NCBI GenBank assembly: GCA_021234155.1
Contig: JAJEKV010000022.1
Location: 5,787,852 to 5,851,851, forward strand
Source: Isoetes taiwanensis
Lineage: Eukaryota; Streptophyta; Lycopodiopsida; Isoetales; Isoetaceae
DNA: 64,000 nucleotides
Direction of reading: 5' to 3'
Translations under genes and position numbers: made by a program
Shown: one piece after another, positions 11,090 through 21,459 of the stretch
How positions within the stretch are numbered: the first letter of the stretch is position 1
Layout of the letters: every line of letters starts with the position of its first letter
Notes under the pieces: generated by a model
What the model saw: the letters and a program-made list of their open reading frames with translations, nothing else
Databases searched by the model: none
Told to the model about the DNA's origin: nothing

Positions 11090-12510
11090 TTTCCTTAAAG
11101 ATTTGAGGAAAAGCATAGAATCAAACATAGAGGAAAAGCCTAGATTTGCTGGAGGTCTAGGTATGATTGATTCATTTACAGAGTAAAATTATGATATATA
11201 AGTTCCGTTATTTGGTGGGCATAATACATTCGCCTGGAATGAGGTTGGTTGTGCAAGCTCTTCGGCAGTGTTTTCCTTTTGGGAAATTGGCACTTAGGGC
11301 AGTTCTTCCTTGGTGTTTCTTTTATCAGTTTCGTCCATATCTGAATGCTTTTCCCTTTTTGAAGGGTCTGCTTGATTCTTGGGAGACAGTTCGTGTGCTA
11401 TTTAAGATTAATCCAAGTGTGTGCACACCCCCGGGGGTGCATCTAATATAAAGTCTATATGGCATGTGCGTGCATAGGGTTAAGAGAAATTATCCCTTAT
11501 ATGGAAATTTTCTAAGAAAATATACCTCATATTTCATATACCCCTACCATATTTCTCTTATATATATATGGAATTTAAGCAAGAAAAATACCCCCTCCCA
11601 TATATGGATACGGTTTTGAACAAAAAAAAAACCCCTCCCGTACACTCACATGCTTTCTACGGTTTTTACTGCGTGCACCCCCCGGGGTGCACACAGGTAG
11701 GTTCTCCATGTTTGTGGATTCCTCTAGATAATCACATGCCTCTGTGTGCTACTGCACATCCATTGACTCTGCGGCGTTGGAGGCTTGCTGGTATTCTCAC
11801 AGTTGGTGCTTGTTACGAGGCTGGACACTTGTTGCCTTGGGATGCTTTTCAGACTAAGTTTATGCTATCACGATGCGATAGAGCTCTGTGGCAAAAGCTG
11901 GCTGACATTCTGCCACACGCTCCTTCACAACCAGTTGAGGTGCCTATTTGTACTGGTCCCCAAATTGCTAATGCACAACGTCTTGTGCTTTCGTTATATC
12001 GAAAGATGGTTGATGTTGACATTGTTCCCCCTCATGCTAGTTGGCAGCTCCGCATTCCTTCTCCTCAGTGGAAACGTATGTGGTCCTGTGTCTGGAATAA
12101 ATTGCTTCATCCCAAAGTTTCTGCCTTATGATGGGAATTCCTTCACAGATGTCAGTGCGGGTTAATGTGTTGGTTCATAAGTTTTAAAGTCTCGAGCACT
12201 GCTTCTTTCTATGTGACCGAGTTCAGCCAGTTTGTCACGGTTACTATCTCTATTCCATGTGGTCTTGACTAGCCAGCAGGTGCGTCTCGCCATTTATCCC
12301 TCCACTTGGAACAATTGCAGCAATAGGCTTTCCACTTAGCTTCAGGCTGGTTGTTGTGGTCTATTTGGAAAAGAAGGCAGTTCTGTATCTTCTATATAAA
12401 ATATTGCATTTAGTGGGGCGCTGAATTAAGAAACCTAAGATTTCAATTGTTACAAAAAAGCCTTTAAAGGTATTATAGTGGCATTTACAAGATGCTTTAC
12501 CTAAAGCTTC
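11090..12510 (+). pseudogene. LINE III ORF2 C-terminal remnant (plus strand), split by a MITE
   Basis: Same protein region as the copy at 8488-9557 but upright and longer. It begins near 11155 with GGLGMIDSF-like sequence, continues as ALRQCFPFGKLALRAVLP, LKGLLDSWETVRVLFKINPS, then after the MITE GSPCLWIPLDNHMPLC, HPLTLRRWRLAGILTVGACY, WDAFQTKFMLSRCDRALWQK and WKRMWSCVWNKLLHPKVSA (ends near 12128). Past that it is frameshifted, with VNVLVHKF and EHCFFLC visible near 12160-12220 and ISIVTKKPLKVLLWHLQD near 12440-12490. No 3' UTR or poly(A) was found, so it is an internal fragment. Confidence 0.75.
11429..11687. mobile_element. 259-bp MITE inside LINE III
   Basis: Flanked by the 7-bp direct repeat TGCACAC (11422-11428 and 11688-11694, or 8 bp if a shared G is counted). 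The element starts CCCCGGGGGTGCA and ends TGCACCCCCCGGGG, giving inverted terminal repeats. The interior is AT-rich and non-coding. Removing it and one TSD copy restores the LINE III frame to NPSVCTQVGSPC, which matches the other copy, so the empty site is visible. A 7-8 bp TSD would fit a hAT-like MITE, but that is an inference. Confidence 0.75.
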
Positions 12511-12660
12511 TTAGTAGATGGAAGCGGGATGGAAATTTCTCCAAACCTTGGACGTAGTTCAAAAATACGCAGTTAGTTGCGCATGCTCTAGAACGAATTT
12601 TTACTTTGCTTTGTAACCACTAAACATACAATTTGAGGAAAAAGGCTATAGAAGATTCAT

Positions 12661-12993
12661 GGTAAACATAAGATTTTCAAGTTTAGAATGCATTGAATGG
12701 ATGCCTTGGCTTTGAGAAAGAAAGAAAGAATGATTTGAGAAGGATGCTCAAGCAAGTCGAAAGGCCATGGGGAGATTCCTTTGTGATCCATCGATCTCCA
12801 ACGGGAAACCATATGTGGCAACTCTGCGCCAAACAACCTTAGTGAACTGAAACATCTAAGTAGATAAAGGAGGAGAAATCAACCGAGACTCCGTTAATAG
12901 AGGCAAGCGAAAGCGGATTGGGCTTGGTGAGAAGGCGATGGGCACCACTCATCCCGAAAGTCCAAGGAATTGCAAAGAGGTTGGAATATGTAG
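12661..12993 (+). pseudogene. Nuclear copy of organellar (probably mitochondrial) LSU rRNA 5' domain
   Basis: The sequence reads like the 5' domain of a bacterial-type large-subunit rRNA: GAATGGATGCCTTGGC near 12695, CTCAAGCAAGTCGAAAGGCC near 12750, AACTGAAACATCTAAGTA near 12845, GAAATCAACCGAGA near 12872, and GGCAAGCGAAAGCGGATTGG near 12901. The wording resembles plant mitochondrial 26S rRNA more than plastid 23S. It is a fragment of about 330 bp ending just inside a tandem duplication, so it is a transferred (NUMT-type) remnant and not a working rRNA gene. Confidence 0.8.
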
Positions 12994-13133
12994 CAAAATA
13001 ACAGAGGGTTCCAGGGGGATTTGATATAGATGTAAAAAATAACAAATCCTGAAACCATAGACCTTATATGCCTAAAATAATTGAATGGATTGTTATAAAA
13101 AAAATATTGACTCAAGATAAAAAACAATCACAT

Positions 13134-13204
13134 TAGCTCACTGGGTATATTGGTTAAAGTAGTCTTATAAGAGCATTGAGTTATTTTGGTAGAGGTTCGA
13201 GCCC
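13134..13204 (+). promoter_or_regulatory. tRNA-like pol III A and B boxes (SINE head?), unit 1
   Basis: A box TAGCTCACTGGG (13134-13145) and B box GGTTCGAGCCC (13194-13204) are well matched and suitably spaced. A tRNA-Ile-like head is possible. There is no convincing acceptor stem, so this is read as a tRNA-derived repeat head and not a tRNA gene. Confidence 0.5.
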
Positions 13205-13573
13205 TCGTATTTCATATTCAAAAATCTTAGGCAAAGCCGTATAGAGGTTCGATATTCCCTCAAAACCTTAGGTGAAATCGTATTTCATATTTCAAAATCA
13301 TAGACGCCTCCAATCATAAATGACTATAAGCAAAATGAGAGGTGCTAACAGGCCCCAACATACGACCTGGGTCATAGGATCGACGAATCCGACGACTGTG
13401 GTAGTCCATGGTGCACCTCCTTTAGAATATGTAGCAAAATAACAGAGGGTTCCAGAGGGATTTGATATAGATATAAAAAATAACAATTCCTGAAACCATA
13501 AACCATATATCCCTAAAATAATTGAATGAGTTGTTATAAAAAAACATAGATTCAAGATAAAAAATAATCATAT

Positions 13574-13644
13574 TAGCTCACTGGGTATATTGGTTAAAGT
13601 AGTCTTATTAGAGCATTGAGTTATTTTAGTAGAGGTTCGAGCCC
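13574..13644 (+). promoter_or_regulatory. tRNA-like pol III A and B boxes, unit 2
   Basis: The duplicate of the boxes in unit 1: TAGCTCACTGGG at 13574-13585 and GGTTCGAGCCC at 13634-13644, both conserved exactly. Confidence 0.5.
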
Positions 13645-13921
13645 TCATATTTCATATTCGAAAATCTTAGGCAAAGCCATATAGAGGTTCAATATTCCCT
13701 CAAAACCTTAGGCAAAATCGTATTTCATATTTCAAAATCATAGGTGCCTCCAATCATAAATGACTATAAGCGAAATGAGAGGTGCTAACAGGCCCCAACA
13801 TACGATCTGGGTCATAGGATCGACAAATCCGATGACTGTGGTAGTCCGTGGTGCACCTCGTTTAGAAAAATCTTGCCAAAAAAGGAGGAAGAAGGAGCGC
13901 AACAAACTTATTATTGTCCGG

Positions 13922-13982
13922 GTTAAAAAAAACCCCCGCCCCGAAGGGTTTTCGAGGGAAAAACCGTGGCAGTAATAAGAAT
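13922..13982 (-). repeat. Dispersed hairpin module (GGGTTTT...CGAAAACCC...GGGGTTTTTT)
   Basis: On the minus strand this carries GGTTTTTCCCTCGAAAACCC followed by GGGGCGGGGGTTTTTTTT. It is closely similar to 18866-18912 (plus) and more loosely to 4640-4690 (minus, in the LINE II 3' UTR). Confidence 0.55.
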
Positions 13983-15847
13983 GATGTCAAACTGTACAAG
14001 TATACATCATCATGAAATAAAATAAATGTATATATACATGTCAAGTGTGTGCCCACCATTGGTGGGGATTTTTCCTAGTTCCATTATAAATTGATTCGTT
14101 CCATTAATTAATTAAGCAAGCAGTGTTTGTAAGGCAAATACAATCTTTGTCGATGCAATGGTGGTCACGAAACAAATTGTTAGTGTTGGCACCCTAAAGA
14201 TGAATATTTGATTTTGTAATTTAAACTATCAAATAAGTGATCACTAATGGTTGTATTTATTGGCAAGTGGCTAAAGCAAAAGCTGCCATATAAAGACAAA
14301 TAGGCTATGATGGTAGAGAGAAGCATGAACTTAACTTAATAAACACATGGCCACTATGTTTGGACCCTTTGTAACAATAGGCAACTAGTTTTGTTTCTAA
14401 AAGTGGCTCTAGTTCTATATGGTTAATTCAATGATTCTAGCAATAATAATCTTGCTCATCAAGGCAAAAAAAAAAAAGGGATGCCCTACCATCTATCCCT
14501 TGATAAAGATTCGCCTTGTGAATATAACATTCTTTAATATTCATTGGAGCTTTGCCAAATTGGCTATTTTTATTTGAACAAAGATTCGCCAAAAAAATTA
14601 CACATTTGAGAGCTACAAAAAAATTAGACACAACGCTACTACTCCTTACTTATAATTTAAAAAACCAGACGTTGAGACCTCACCAAATAGAACGATGAGT
14701 TTTGTAATGATCTATTATGTTGAAAGTAATAAACATAGTCATTAATGTTGTTGTCTTAAATTAAAGTCTGTTCGAATGCACTATCACGCTCAATTTGTAC
14801 TTCACATTTTTCCAATAATATTTGCAGGAAGCTGGTAAAATATATTTGATTTATTTTTATTTTTTACTTTTTTTTTATCGATTTTATTGATTTATTTATT
14901 TTTTCTAACAATTGTTTTAAAGGAACGGGAGCTTTGTATGTTGATTTAGAAGGTAGTTAGAATTTATTCATAAGAGTTTGTCATTTCATGCTGCTTATGG
15001 GCGCATATTGAGTGAGAAATTGTGAGGAATTTTGAACATAACAATGAACTAATTGTGGTATTTTAGATGTAGGCTAAGGTTCATAAAGTTACTCATTTTT
15101 GCTTATTATAATCATTAACGGCATTTTCATTATTAGGCCCTATCATAGCAATATTTCTTGAATATTTCTTTCTTGGTCACCAATGTTGACTTTGCTTATG
15201 GGAAACCAATGTTGACTGCAACTAGGCTATATAATAATGAATACAACTACAGTCAAGACATTATCCATCAGGCTTATTTGTTCCATTGAGTGGCACATTC
15301 ATAGCCACTTATTGTGGCACATTCTTAGCCACTTACTGCAATCATCCATGGAAGAGCTATAGAATGTGGCATATTCATAGCCACACATTGCAATTGTCCC
15401 TTTCTTGGGGACTTCTTGTATGTAGTATGTGCAACATAAGTTTTTATTGTATTATGGTAAGTATCATATCAACAACATCCTTCTAATATTCACTATATGA
15501 GTTATTTATGCATTTACTATGAATTTCTTCCTTGTAATATGTCAAACCTTTGTTATCTATTTTCTAATTTTATTCATGTTTTACGTATTGTATACGGAGG
15601 AACTATTGATAACCTTATTCTTCTTAAAATTATCGATTTCAAGTCGGAACATGCAATAAGCTCTCATCATGCCACATATTTAGGTGGTGATTTGGAGAAA
15701 TTAATTCCGACTATTTATATGAAATGGTCAGTTGCCTCAAATTTTATTATCTCATTTGATAATTTGATGAAGACAATTGTATTTGTTAGGTGTGCATGAG
15801 CTATATGTTATCGAAGTGATATAATTTCTTCTTATAGAAATGAATTT
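13983..15847. other. AT-rich intergenic region with a short repeat cluster
   Basis: No gene was recognised. Near 15290-15390 the phrase GTGGCACATTCATAGCCAC and close variants occur three times. Each is itself an inverted repeat (GTGGC/GCCAC). An open frame at 15497-15799 has no family signature. Sequence just below 15848 should contain the 3' UTR of the C2 gene. Confidence 0.4.
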
Positions 15848-16452
15848 TTATACTTTAAGAGACAATGGCTTGAAACTGAGTGAAAGCTTCACATAGCCTT
15901 TGATTTTTCCATCAGGCAAAATAACATCATAAGGTATCACTGGCAACTTCTTTTGCACGAAAGCTTGTTCTAAGGGGATCCTGGAAAATGACAATCAATG
16001 TTACGTATTTTTCTTCTCAATCAAAAAAGAATCTTGATCATAACAATCATACCTTAAACTTCCAAGATAATCATCTCTAGTAAATCTATCTTCATCATAC
16101 AATTCAATGCAGATTTCGTTAGTGGAGTCATCCTCTATCATGAAGTGGAATCTTTCGTTCCAAACAGGTTTTGAACCTTGATCTACATTTAAAAGCAGTT
16201 GCTTGATGCATGTAAAAGTAATTAAACTATTTGAAAATAAATAAGTTAATTACTTCTAGCTGTCATAGTTCGAGCCTTTTGTGTTGAGCATGCTATAATT
16301 GCATAGGGATCTCCTTTCACTATAAAACAATCAACAAACTTGAATCATAGAATATATGAAAACGTAGTATGAGCTAGAATACAACCTATAAAGTTACGAC
16401 ATCTTAAGCCATTAGCATGGAGTACTAAGACGTCCAATGTTCCAATCGGCAT
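15848..16452 (-). CDS. Small C2-domain protein, four exons (131 aa)
   Basis: Minus-strand exons: 16452-16386, 16319-16254, 16182-16053 and 15980-15848. All three introns (66, 71 and 72 bp) are GT-AG and phases join exactly, giving ATG to TAA, 131 residues. The protein is one C2 domain: LDVLVLHANGL (6-16), VKGDPYAIIAC (23-33), KPVWNERF (48-55), YDEDRFTRDDYLG (71-83), RIPLEQAF and a final KGYVKLSLSF strand. C2 domains bind phospholipid, often with calcium. The loop aspartates GDPY and DED..DD are present, but the first calcium-loop aspartate seems replaced. Length and layout resemble the plant elicitor-responsive/SRC2-like small C2 proteins. No signal peptide or membrane segment was seen. It is probably a cytosolic, membrane-recruited protein. 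The frame looks undamaged, so I take it as a live host gene. Donor of intron 1 (GTTGTA) is weakish. Confidence 0.88.
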
Positions 16453-18047
16453 TATAATTGGAAAAGTATAAAATGATGATGCTTCTTAACTTCAAAAAAA
16501 GAAAGAAGCCGAGGGAAAAAAAAAAGTCTTTACTTTAGCTTTAGGAAAGTGGCTAAAAAGGTTGAGAAAGAGAACATTGCCAACAAAGTTCAAACAATTA
16601 TATGAGACCACTTTTTAAAAAAGGAATTGTCAATAGACAAAAGAAATAAATTAAAATCGATAAACAACAAGTGGAATGGTACGAATCACTAGGAATGTAA
16701 TGTAATATAATGTAATCATCCTATTCATTGTCTACAAGCTTTGTCATTGCTTCAAGAACCATTATTGTATATGACCTTAGTAGCAACAAAGTGAACTAGC
16801 AAATCTGCATAAATGCAGTTATTGTGCACACCACGAAAATCCACTACAAAGGGAAGATAGTGAAAGGTTGTTTTTTGATTGGACAATAACTCTAATAGAA
16901 TCTGAAAGGGGCTTATAACAATCACTAATATGCCAGCTAAATTCTTCAGGATCTAACTAGGTTCTGGAGTTCATACTACCGTCATTTTCATGTGCATAGA
17001 TGCCATGTTGTAATGTGGCACTTACTATATGGATATTACACTTTTATCTTCAAAAAAGTTTTATCTACACTTCTATAGTGTAGAACTCCTATGATTTTTT
17101 TTTTTTTTTTTTTTTTTTATAAGTAATGATGGGAAGCATTTATACTTTTTTTATACATGCAGTACAATGTGGTGCGCTAACAAGTTTGTATGCGAAAGAT
17201 GAAAATTGGAAATGAGAATCTTCGATGGGAATCATGTGGGCGTTTAAAATTGCAATGAGAACTGGAAGTGTCTTGAAAGAATAATTTGATCTAGGGTCTT
17301 TGACAAAGTGACTCTCTGCTTAAAAAATTGTTGTAGTAGCATTCGAAATTTCCTTTGGGAACATTTTCTATGTCTAATTTTATTGCTCGTTGCTTTTTGA
17401 CGAACTTCTGAAAATGGACGATCGTTGGATCTATTGATCATGATCCAAGATTAGGGTTGCCTGGATTGGTTGTTGCCCAGATATATATGCTGCTGGGTAT
17501 ATTCTGCCGAATTAGGGTTGCCCAGATTTGAGTGTTGTCGGGTATATATGCTGTTGGGTATTCCGGATTGCAATGAAGCCGAGATATGCTGCCTTACACT
17601 GTTTGTAGAGAAGAAACCCTTCCCTGCGGCTATGGGTAGGAAGAAAAGGAGAAATCATGCGGGCATTTGTAAGAGGCCATGGCAGCTATGAATCCAAAGC
17701 GGGATCTGCCAGGGAATGCTCAGAAATTGAAGCAGTGGACAAAACTTTGTTGGGACAATTTCAATTAAGAAGGCAACTCTGCAGCATGATTCAAACTTGG
17801 AGCAAGCTGGAGGCAGCTCCTCAAATGATGACATGGAGATTCATGCAATCTTCAACGTCCTACTCAGGTTTGAGAATCTTATATGAAATTTTGAGTATAT
17901 TTGACTATGGATCTTGTTAGATCTATTTAAATGGATTCAGAATGATGATTGAAACAATGCTTGAAATTTATAGACTTCTTATTTCGTTATGTTAAAATGG
18001 CCAAGATGACTGCCACTGCTATTGTCTTAATAGACCAAAAGGCTAAC
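16453..18047. other. Upstream region of the C2 gene and unassigned sequence
   Basis: Nothing coding was recognised. It should include the C2 gene promoter (just above 16452), but I cannot pick a TATA box with confidence. It holds a 24-base T run (17096-17119) and a diverged tandem pair of about 60 bp (17450-17570) carrying ATTAGGGTTGCC and TATATATGCTGCTGGGTAT. A short basic frame at 17630-17691 (MGRKKRRNHAG...) is unassigned. Confidence 0.4.
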
Positions 18048-18240
18048 AATGTCGTCGATTCGCATAGCGAATCGGCATTCTTGCTCAAGACGAGCATGCA
18101 TGCATTGCATGCGTCGCATGCATGCATCGCATGCGTTTTGGGCCGTTCGTCAGGTTGGGCGTTTGCTACTTATTGCAGAGTTCTTCATCGACGTTTCATC
18201 GGCGCTTCCTCTTCTCTCAGCAGTACCTTATTCTCTTTGA
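18048..18240. repeat. 193-bp direct repeat, copy 1
   Basis: Reads identically to 18422-18614 over its full length. It contains the hairpin CGATTCGC-ATA-GCGAATCG and a cluster of GCATGC palindromes (18090-18136). Open frames across it exist twice because the DNA is duplicated and are not evidence of a gene. Confidence 0.95.
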
Positions 18241-18421
18241 TTTGTTTCCAGGCAGGGGAGGGGCTTCTTCCTGCCTGGTTTGGCCAATTTGGCGTTGCTT
18301 TCCTGCTGTCCTTTTCGGCCTTTAGCCTTCATCCTGTGACCTTCGTCCTCGATCCTAGTTTGTTAAGGAAGTCCTTTGGTATTCGGGCGCTTTGTTGGTT
18401 TCATGCGAGTCGCAGTGCAAG

Positions 18422-18614
18422 AATGTCGTCGATTCGCATAGCGAATCGGCATTCTTGCTCAAGACGAGCATGCATGCATTGCATGCGTCGCATGCATGCA
18501 TCGCATGCGTTTTGGGCCGTTCGTCAGGTTGGGCGTTTGCTACTTATTGCAGAGTTCTTCATCGACGTTTCATCGGCGCTTCCTCTTCTCTCAGCAGTAC
18601 CTTATTCTCTTTGA
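18422..18614. repeat. 193-bp direct repeat, copy 2
   Basis: Second identical copy, offset 374 bp from the first. The 181-bp spacer holds its own inverted repeat, CCAGGCAGG...CCTGCCTGG (about 18249-18279). Confidence 0.95.
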
Positions 18615-18846
18615 ACCCACCCTCCCCCCCTTCTTTGTTTACTATATTTTGTACAAGTTCTGTTTATCATGTTTTTCCACTCGGTGGGTGATGCTTTTTT
18701 TCCACCCACTGGGTGATGCTATTCTTTGGTATGTTTCTCGTTTGTTGTTGGTGATGTGCAGGTACAGGTTGGCGAGCGCCATCCGTTTTGACTTCTCCAT
18801 GCGCGGGTTTTTGGGAGCGATTCTATGCCTTACGTTTGTCTAAGCC

Positions 18847-18932
18847 CCTTGCCGAAGGCTTATCACTAGGGTTTTTCCTCGAAAACCCGAAAGGGCGGGG
18901 TTTTTTAATCCCTGTGATAAGCTTTCGGCAGG
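18847..18932. repeat. Fold-back element, nested hairpin
   Basis: Outer arms CCTTGCCGAAGGCTTATCAC and GTGATAAGCTTTCGGCAGG pair with few mismatches. The loop contains a second hairpin, GGGTTTTTCCTCGAAAACCC, then GGGCGGGGTTTTTTAATCCC. The core is shared in inverted orientation with 13922-13982. It could be a fold-back MITE or the structured 3' end of a retroelement. Confidence 0.7.
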
Positions 18933-20205
18933 TACATCAGCCACTCATCTATTAGCATTGTATTTGTTTTTGGGGTCCAAATGTTATAATTGGATTTTCC
19001 CTTTATTTTTCGTGGGTAGTTCGCATGTGTGCGGCTATCCACAACAATTATTGGATTTATAGATAAAAGGGCTTTTAAAGTTTCTGGATGGTAAGCTGGA
19101 ACATGCAAAATATCTGCCACTCATGGCTTAAGGAATGGGTCTTAACATATCTGCCCCTCTTATTAGTAATTGCATGCTTATCTTGGTTGAGGCACATGCA
19201 GATCTAATATGCACATTGCTTATTGTAGCAGTATAAATATGCACTAATATGTAGCTGTAAATCTACACCTCATGTTTGCTATTGAATGTAGTGGTGGATA
19301 TCTGTTGTTTAATTTTAAGGCATGAAGTTATAAGTATTCCTGTCATATGCAACTGATTGCATAATTTATTGCAGGGCATGGAGCTTTTTAACAGTCTCTT
19401 AGCAAACCTGGCTGTTAGCTGCAATTGCCTAGGGCAAACATAAACCATTTAAGTCCTCATAGATCATTTGAATATGATGCAACTTGATTCGTCTGCAGTA
19501 TAACTCGTCTGCAGTATTCCGCCACCATTGAAGCAATTGTATGTTGCAGACCTCTATAGAATGCTGGTGCAGCAAAATAACTTCCCTAGAACAGTGAGAT
19601 TAGAGGCATTCTAGTTGTAGTATGCCCAGGTTCTTTGGGAAAAGTTTTTACTCTTAAATCCTTGTTTCTTTATGTTAGTTACAAGCAAGGTGAAGGGTGA
19701 TAAACTTAAAAGACCTTTTGACGCCTGCTAGTACCTTAGGCTTTTACCCATGTTCTTGACTAACTGTCCTCTGGTTCTACTGCAGGTAACAGGGTCTTTT
19801 ACTCCTTGCTATGTTTCTTGGTGTAAATGCTATGTGTTAAAGATGGATTGCTCGAGAAAGGCAGATGCTACTCGAGGGCCTTCAAAAGGATCATGTGATT
19901 GGTGTAAAAATGTAATTCAGTTATGTTTGTCACTACAAGTTAAACCGATCTCTCTGTTTGTACTTGTACAATTATTAAGGTAATATCTGGGCATATTCTG
20001 GATTGAATTTTGAATACATTTGTAATCTTGCATCAGGTTGATAATAGAATATAATGCCTTTTATTTTTGGCAACCATGTCTTTGGCCTAAGTACATTGGC
20101 ACCTGATTGTACTTAGGGCTGCAAATTGTATCATGTTTTTGTTCTTGCAAAGGTCAAAATCATGATAGGAAGTCTAAGGTCTTAGGATCTGATGGACTTG
20201 AAAGG
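18933..20205. other. No gene seen
   Basis: AT-rich sequence. A 77-residue frame at 19750-19983 (MDCSRKADATRGPSKGSCDW...) lies just after a splice-acceptor-like CTACTGCAG, but I found no partner exons and no family, so I leave it unassigned. Confidence 0.35.
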
Positions 20206-20400
20206 TTTTTTTTTTTTGAAGGACGTGAGACTTTATTAATAACTCTCAAGAACAATGCGGAGACATGAATAAAAAAAACCAGTGGACAAACTGATCCAGC
20301 TGAGCAGTGCCACCCATCTAAGCATGACAACATAATACAAATCAAACTACTTTTTTCTCAAAAGAGAAGAATAATATGCATATCTTTGATATAAATAAAG
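20206..20400 (-). mobile_element. LINE III 3' end fragment
   Basis: It starts on the plus strand with a T run and GAAGGACGTGAGACTTTATT, matching the start of the LINE III copy at 8488 (GAAGGACGTCAGACTTTATT). Similar spaced words follow (AATGCGGAGACATGAATAAAA; CATCTAAGCATGACA). Only the 3' UTR is present. The right boundary is uncertain and no TSD was found. Confidence 0.65.
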
Positions 20401-20454
20401 CTAACCATGTCCATGTTCCACATCCATAGAATCACTAATAGCAACTGGATCTGT

Positions 20455-20625
20455 CTTTTGGCATCACAATGCCAATGGATCAAATGGAGGAAGAAGCACT
20501 TGCCCGTGGAAGACGCAACCTGGGTATTGAAGCAGGATTTGGAGAAGCAATACCCAGATTTTATGAAGGAGTTTGATGGGCGAGTCGTCTCTGACTTAGT
20601 CGACCCCGACTCGCCAGGAGGTTAG
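20455..20625 (+). pseudogene. Chromovirus integrase C-terminal chromodomain remnant
   Basis: The frame ends QWIKWRKKHLPVEDATWVLK followed by QDLEKQYPDF (about 20479-20571), the last strand and helix of the chromodomain at the end of Ty3/gypsy chromovirus integrases (usual pattern IKWKG.P.EDATWE...L...YP.F). In the family this module steers integration toward particular chromatin. The rest of pol is missing: sequence upstream belongs to a LINE III fragment, so the element is truncated on its 5' side. Confidence 0.75.
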
Positions 20626-21459
20626 CTTAGTATGATTCTTAGTTAGCCTTAAGTTCTGGCTCATGTCTTCTTGTTAGTAGAGCACATGTGCCAGAATCTT
20701 GGAACGTGTGGGCGATGATGGGATACGCCTTTAAGGCATTCTCTAGGCCAACATGCACCAAGAGGTGCGCATGACCATTAGAGTCATGCGAGAGAGCGAA
20801 AAGTAAGGCATGGTGCGCGATGATGGGACATCGGTCGGAGCTCCCTATGCCACGATGCGGGGTTCGCACACCTGGCCATAGGTCATGGTGAAGGTCAAAG
20901 TGATCATGTGCGATGATGGGATCGTGAGACGTTCCCTAGCTTAAAACCCTTGGGGCATGATGCACTAGGGGTACTCGGCACCGGGTAACCGAGTACAAGG
21001 TAGCACTTGATCATGGGCGATGATGGGATCATCTTAAATGGTCCTTAAGCTCAAATCCGAAAGGGCCATGATCGAGTGCAAGGTATTGGTAAGGGGGGTG
21101 GTCCCCTAAAACCACAAACTTATTAATTAAACTAACGTAATGTGCTCCTTGTGCAGGAAAGTGAGAAGTGAGCATCGGGGTGGGGCGCATTACGAGAAGA
21201 TGGGGGAACCATAATTTAGATTATGAACCCTAATAACTCTTATAATAATATTTTGAATTATTGTAAGAAGTAACCTTGTTAAGGCTATATAATTTTGTAT
21301 AAGTACAAATATAGCCTAAATTTTGACATTTAACTCTTTAATAGGAAGTTGATCGTTAAATCAAATGTAAGTGTATGTTCTTATGTTGTTTTGCAGGATA
21401 GAGTAGGTTCGTCACCTTAGCGCAATGCTGAGGACAGCATTGTCCTAAGGGGGGGAGAA
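20626..21459 (+). other. Chromovirus 3' UTR with about 100-bp repeats and polypurine tract
   Basis: The phrase GCGATGATGGGA recurs at 20712, 20817, 20910 and 21017 (spacings 105, 93, 107), each heading a diverged unit of about 100 bp. The polypurine tract AAGGGGGGGAGAA at 21447-21459 directly abuts the LTR and would prime plus-strand DNA. Confidence 0.75.

Larger units (their letters stand above)
12984..13866. repeat. 441-bp tandem duplication, two units
   Basis: Units 12984-13424 and 13425-13866 align end to end from GAATATGTAGCAAAATAACA to GTGGTGCACCTC with scattered substitutions and small indels. Unit 1 begins in the last bases of the rRNA insertion, so the duplication happened after that transfer. 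Each unit contains a tRNA-like promoter pair. Confidence 0.9.

Noticed and set aside
14862-14910. T-rich tract as the poly(A) tail of an inserted element
   Set aside because: No homologous 3' end, coding remnant or flanking direct repeat was found next to it.
18049-18843. Open frames of 63-221 aa across the duplicated block
   Set aside because: They arise in several frames of the same duplicated DNA. Translations differ by frame and carry no family pattern.
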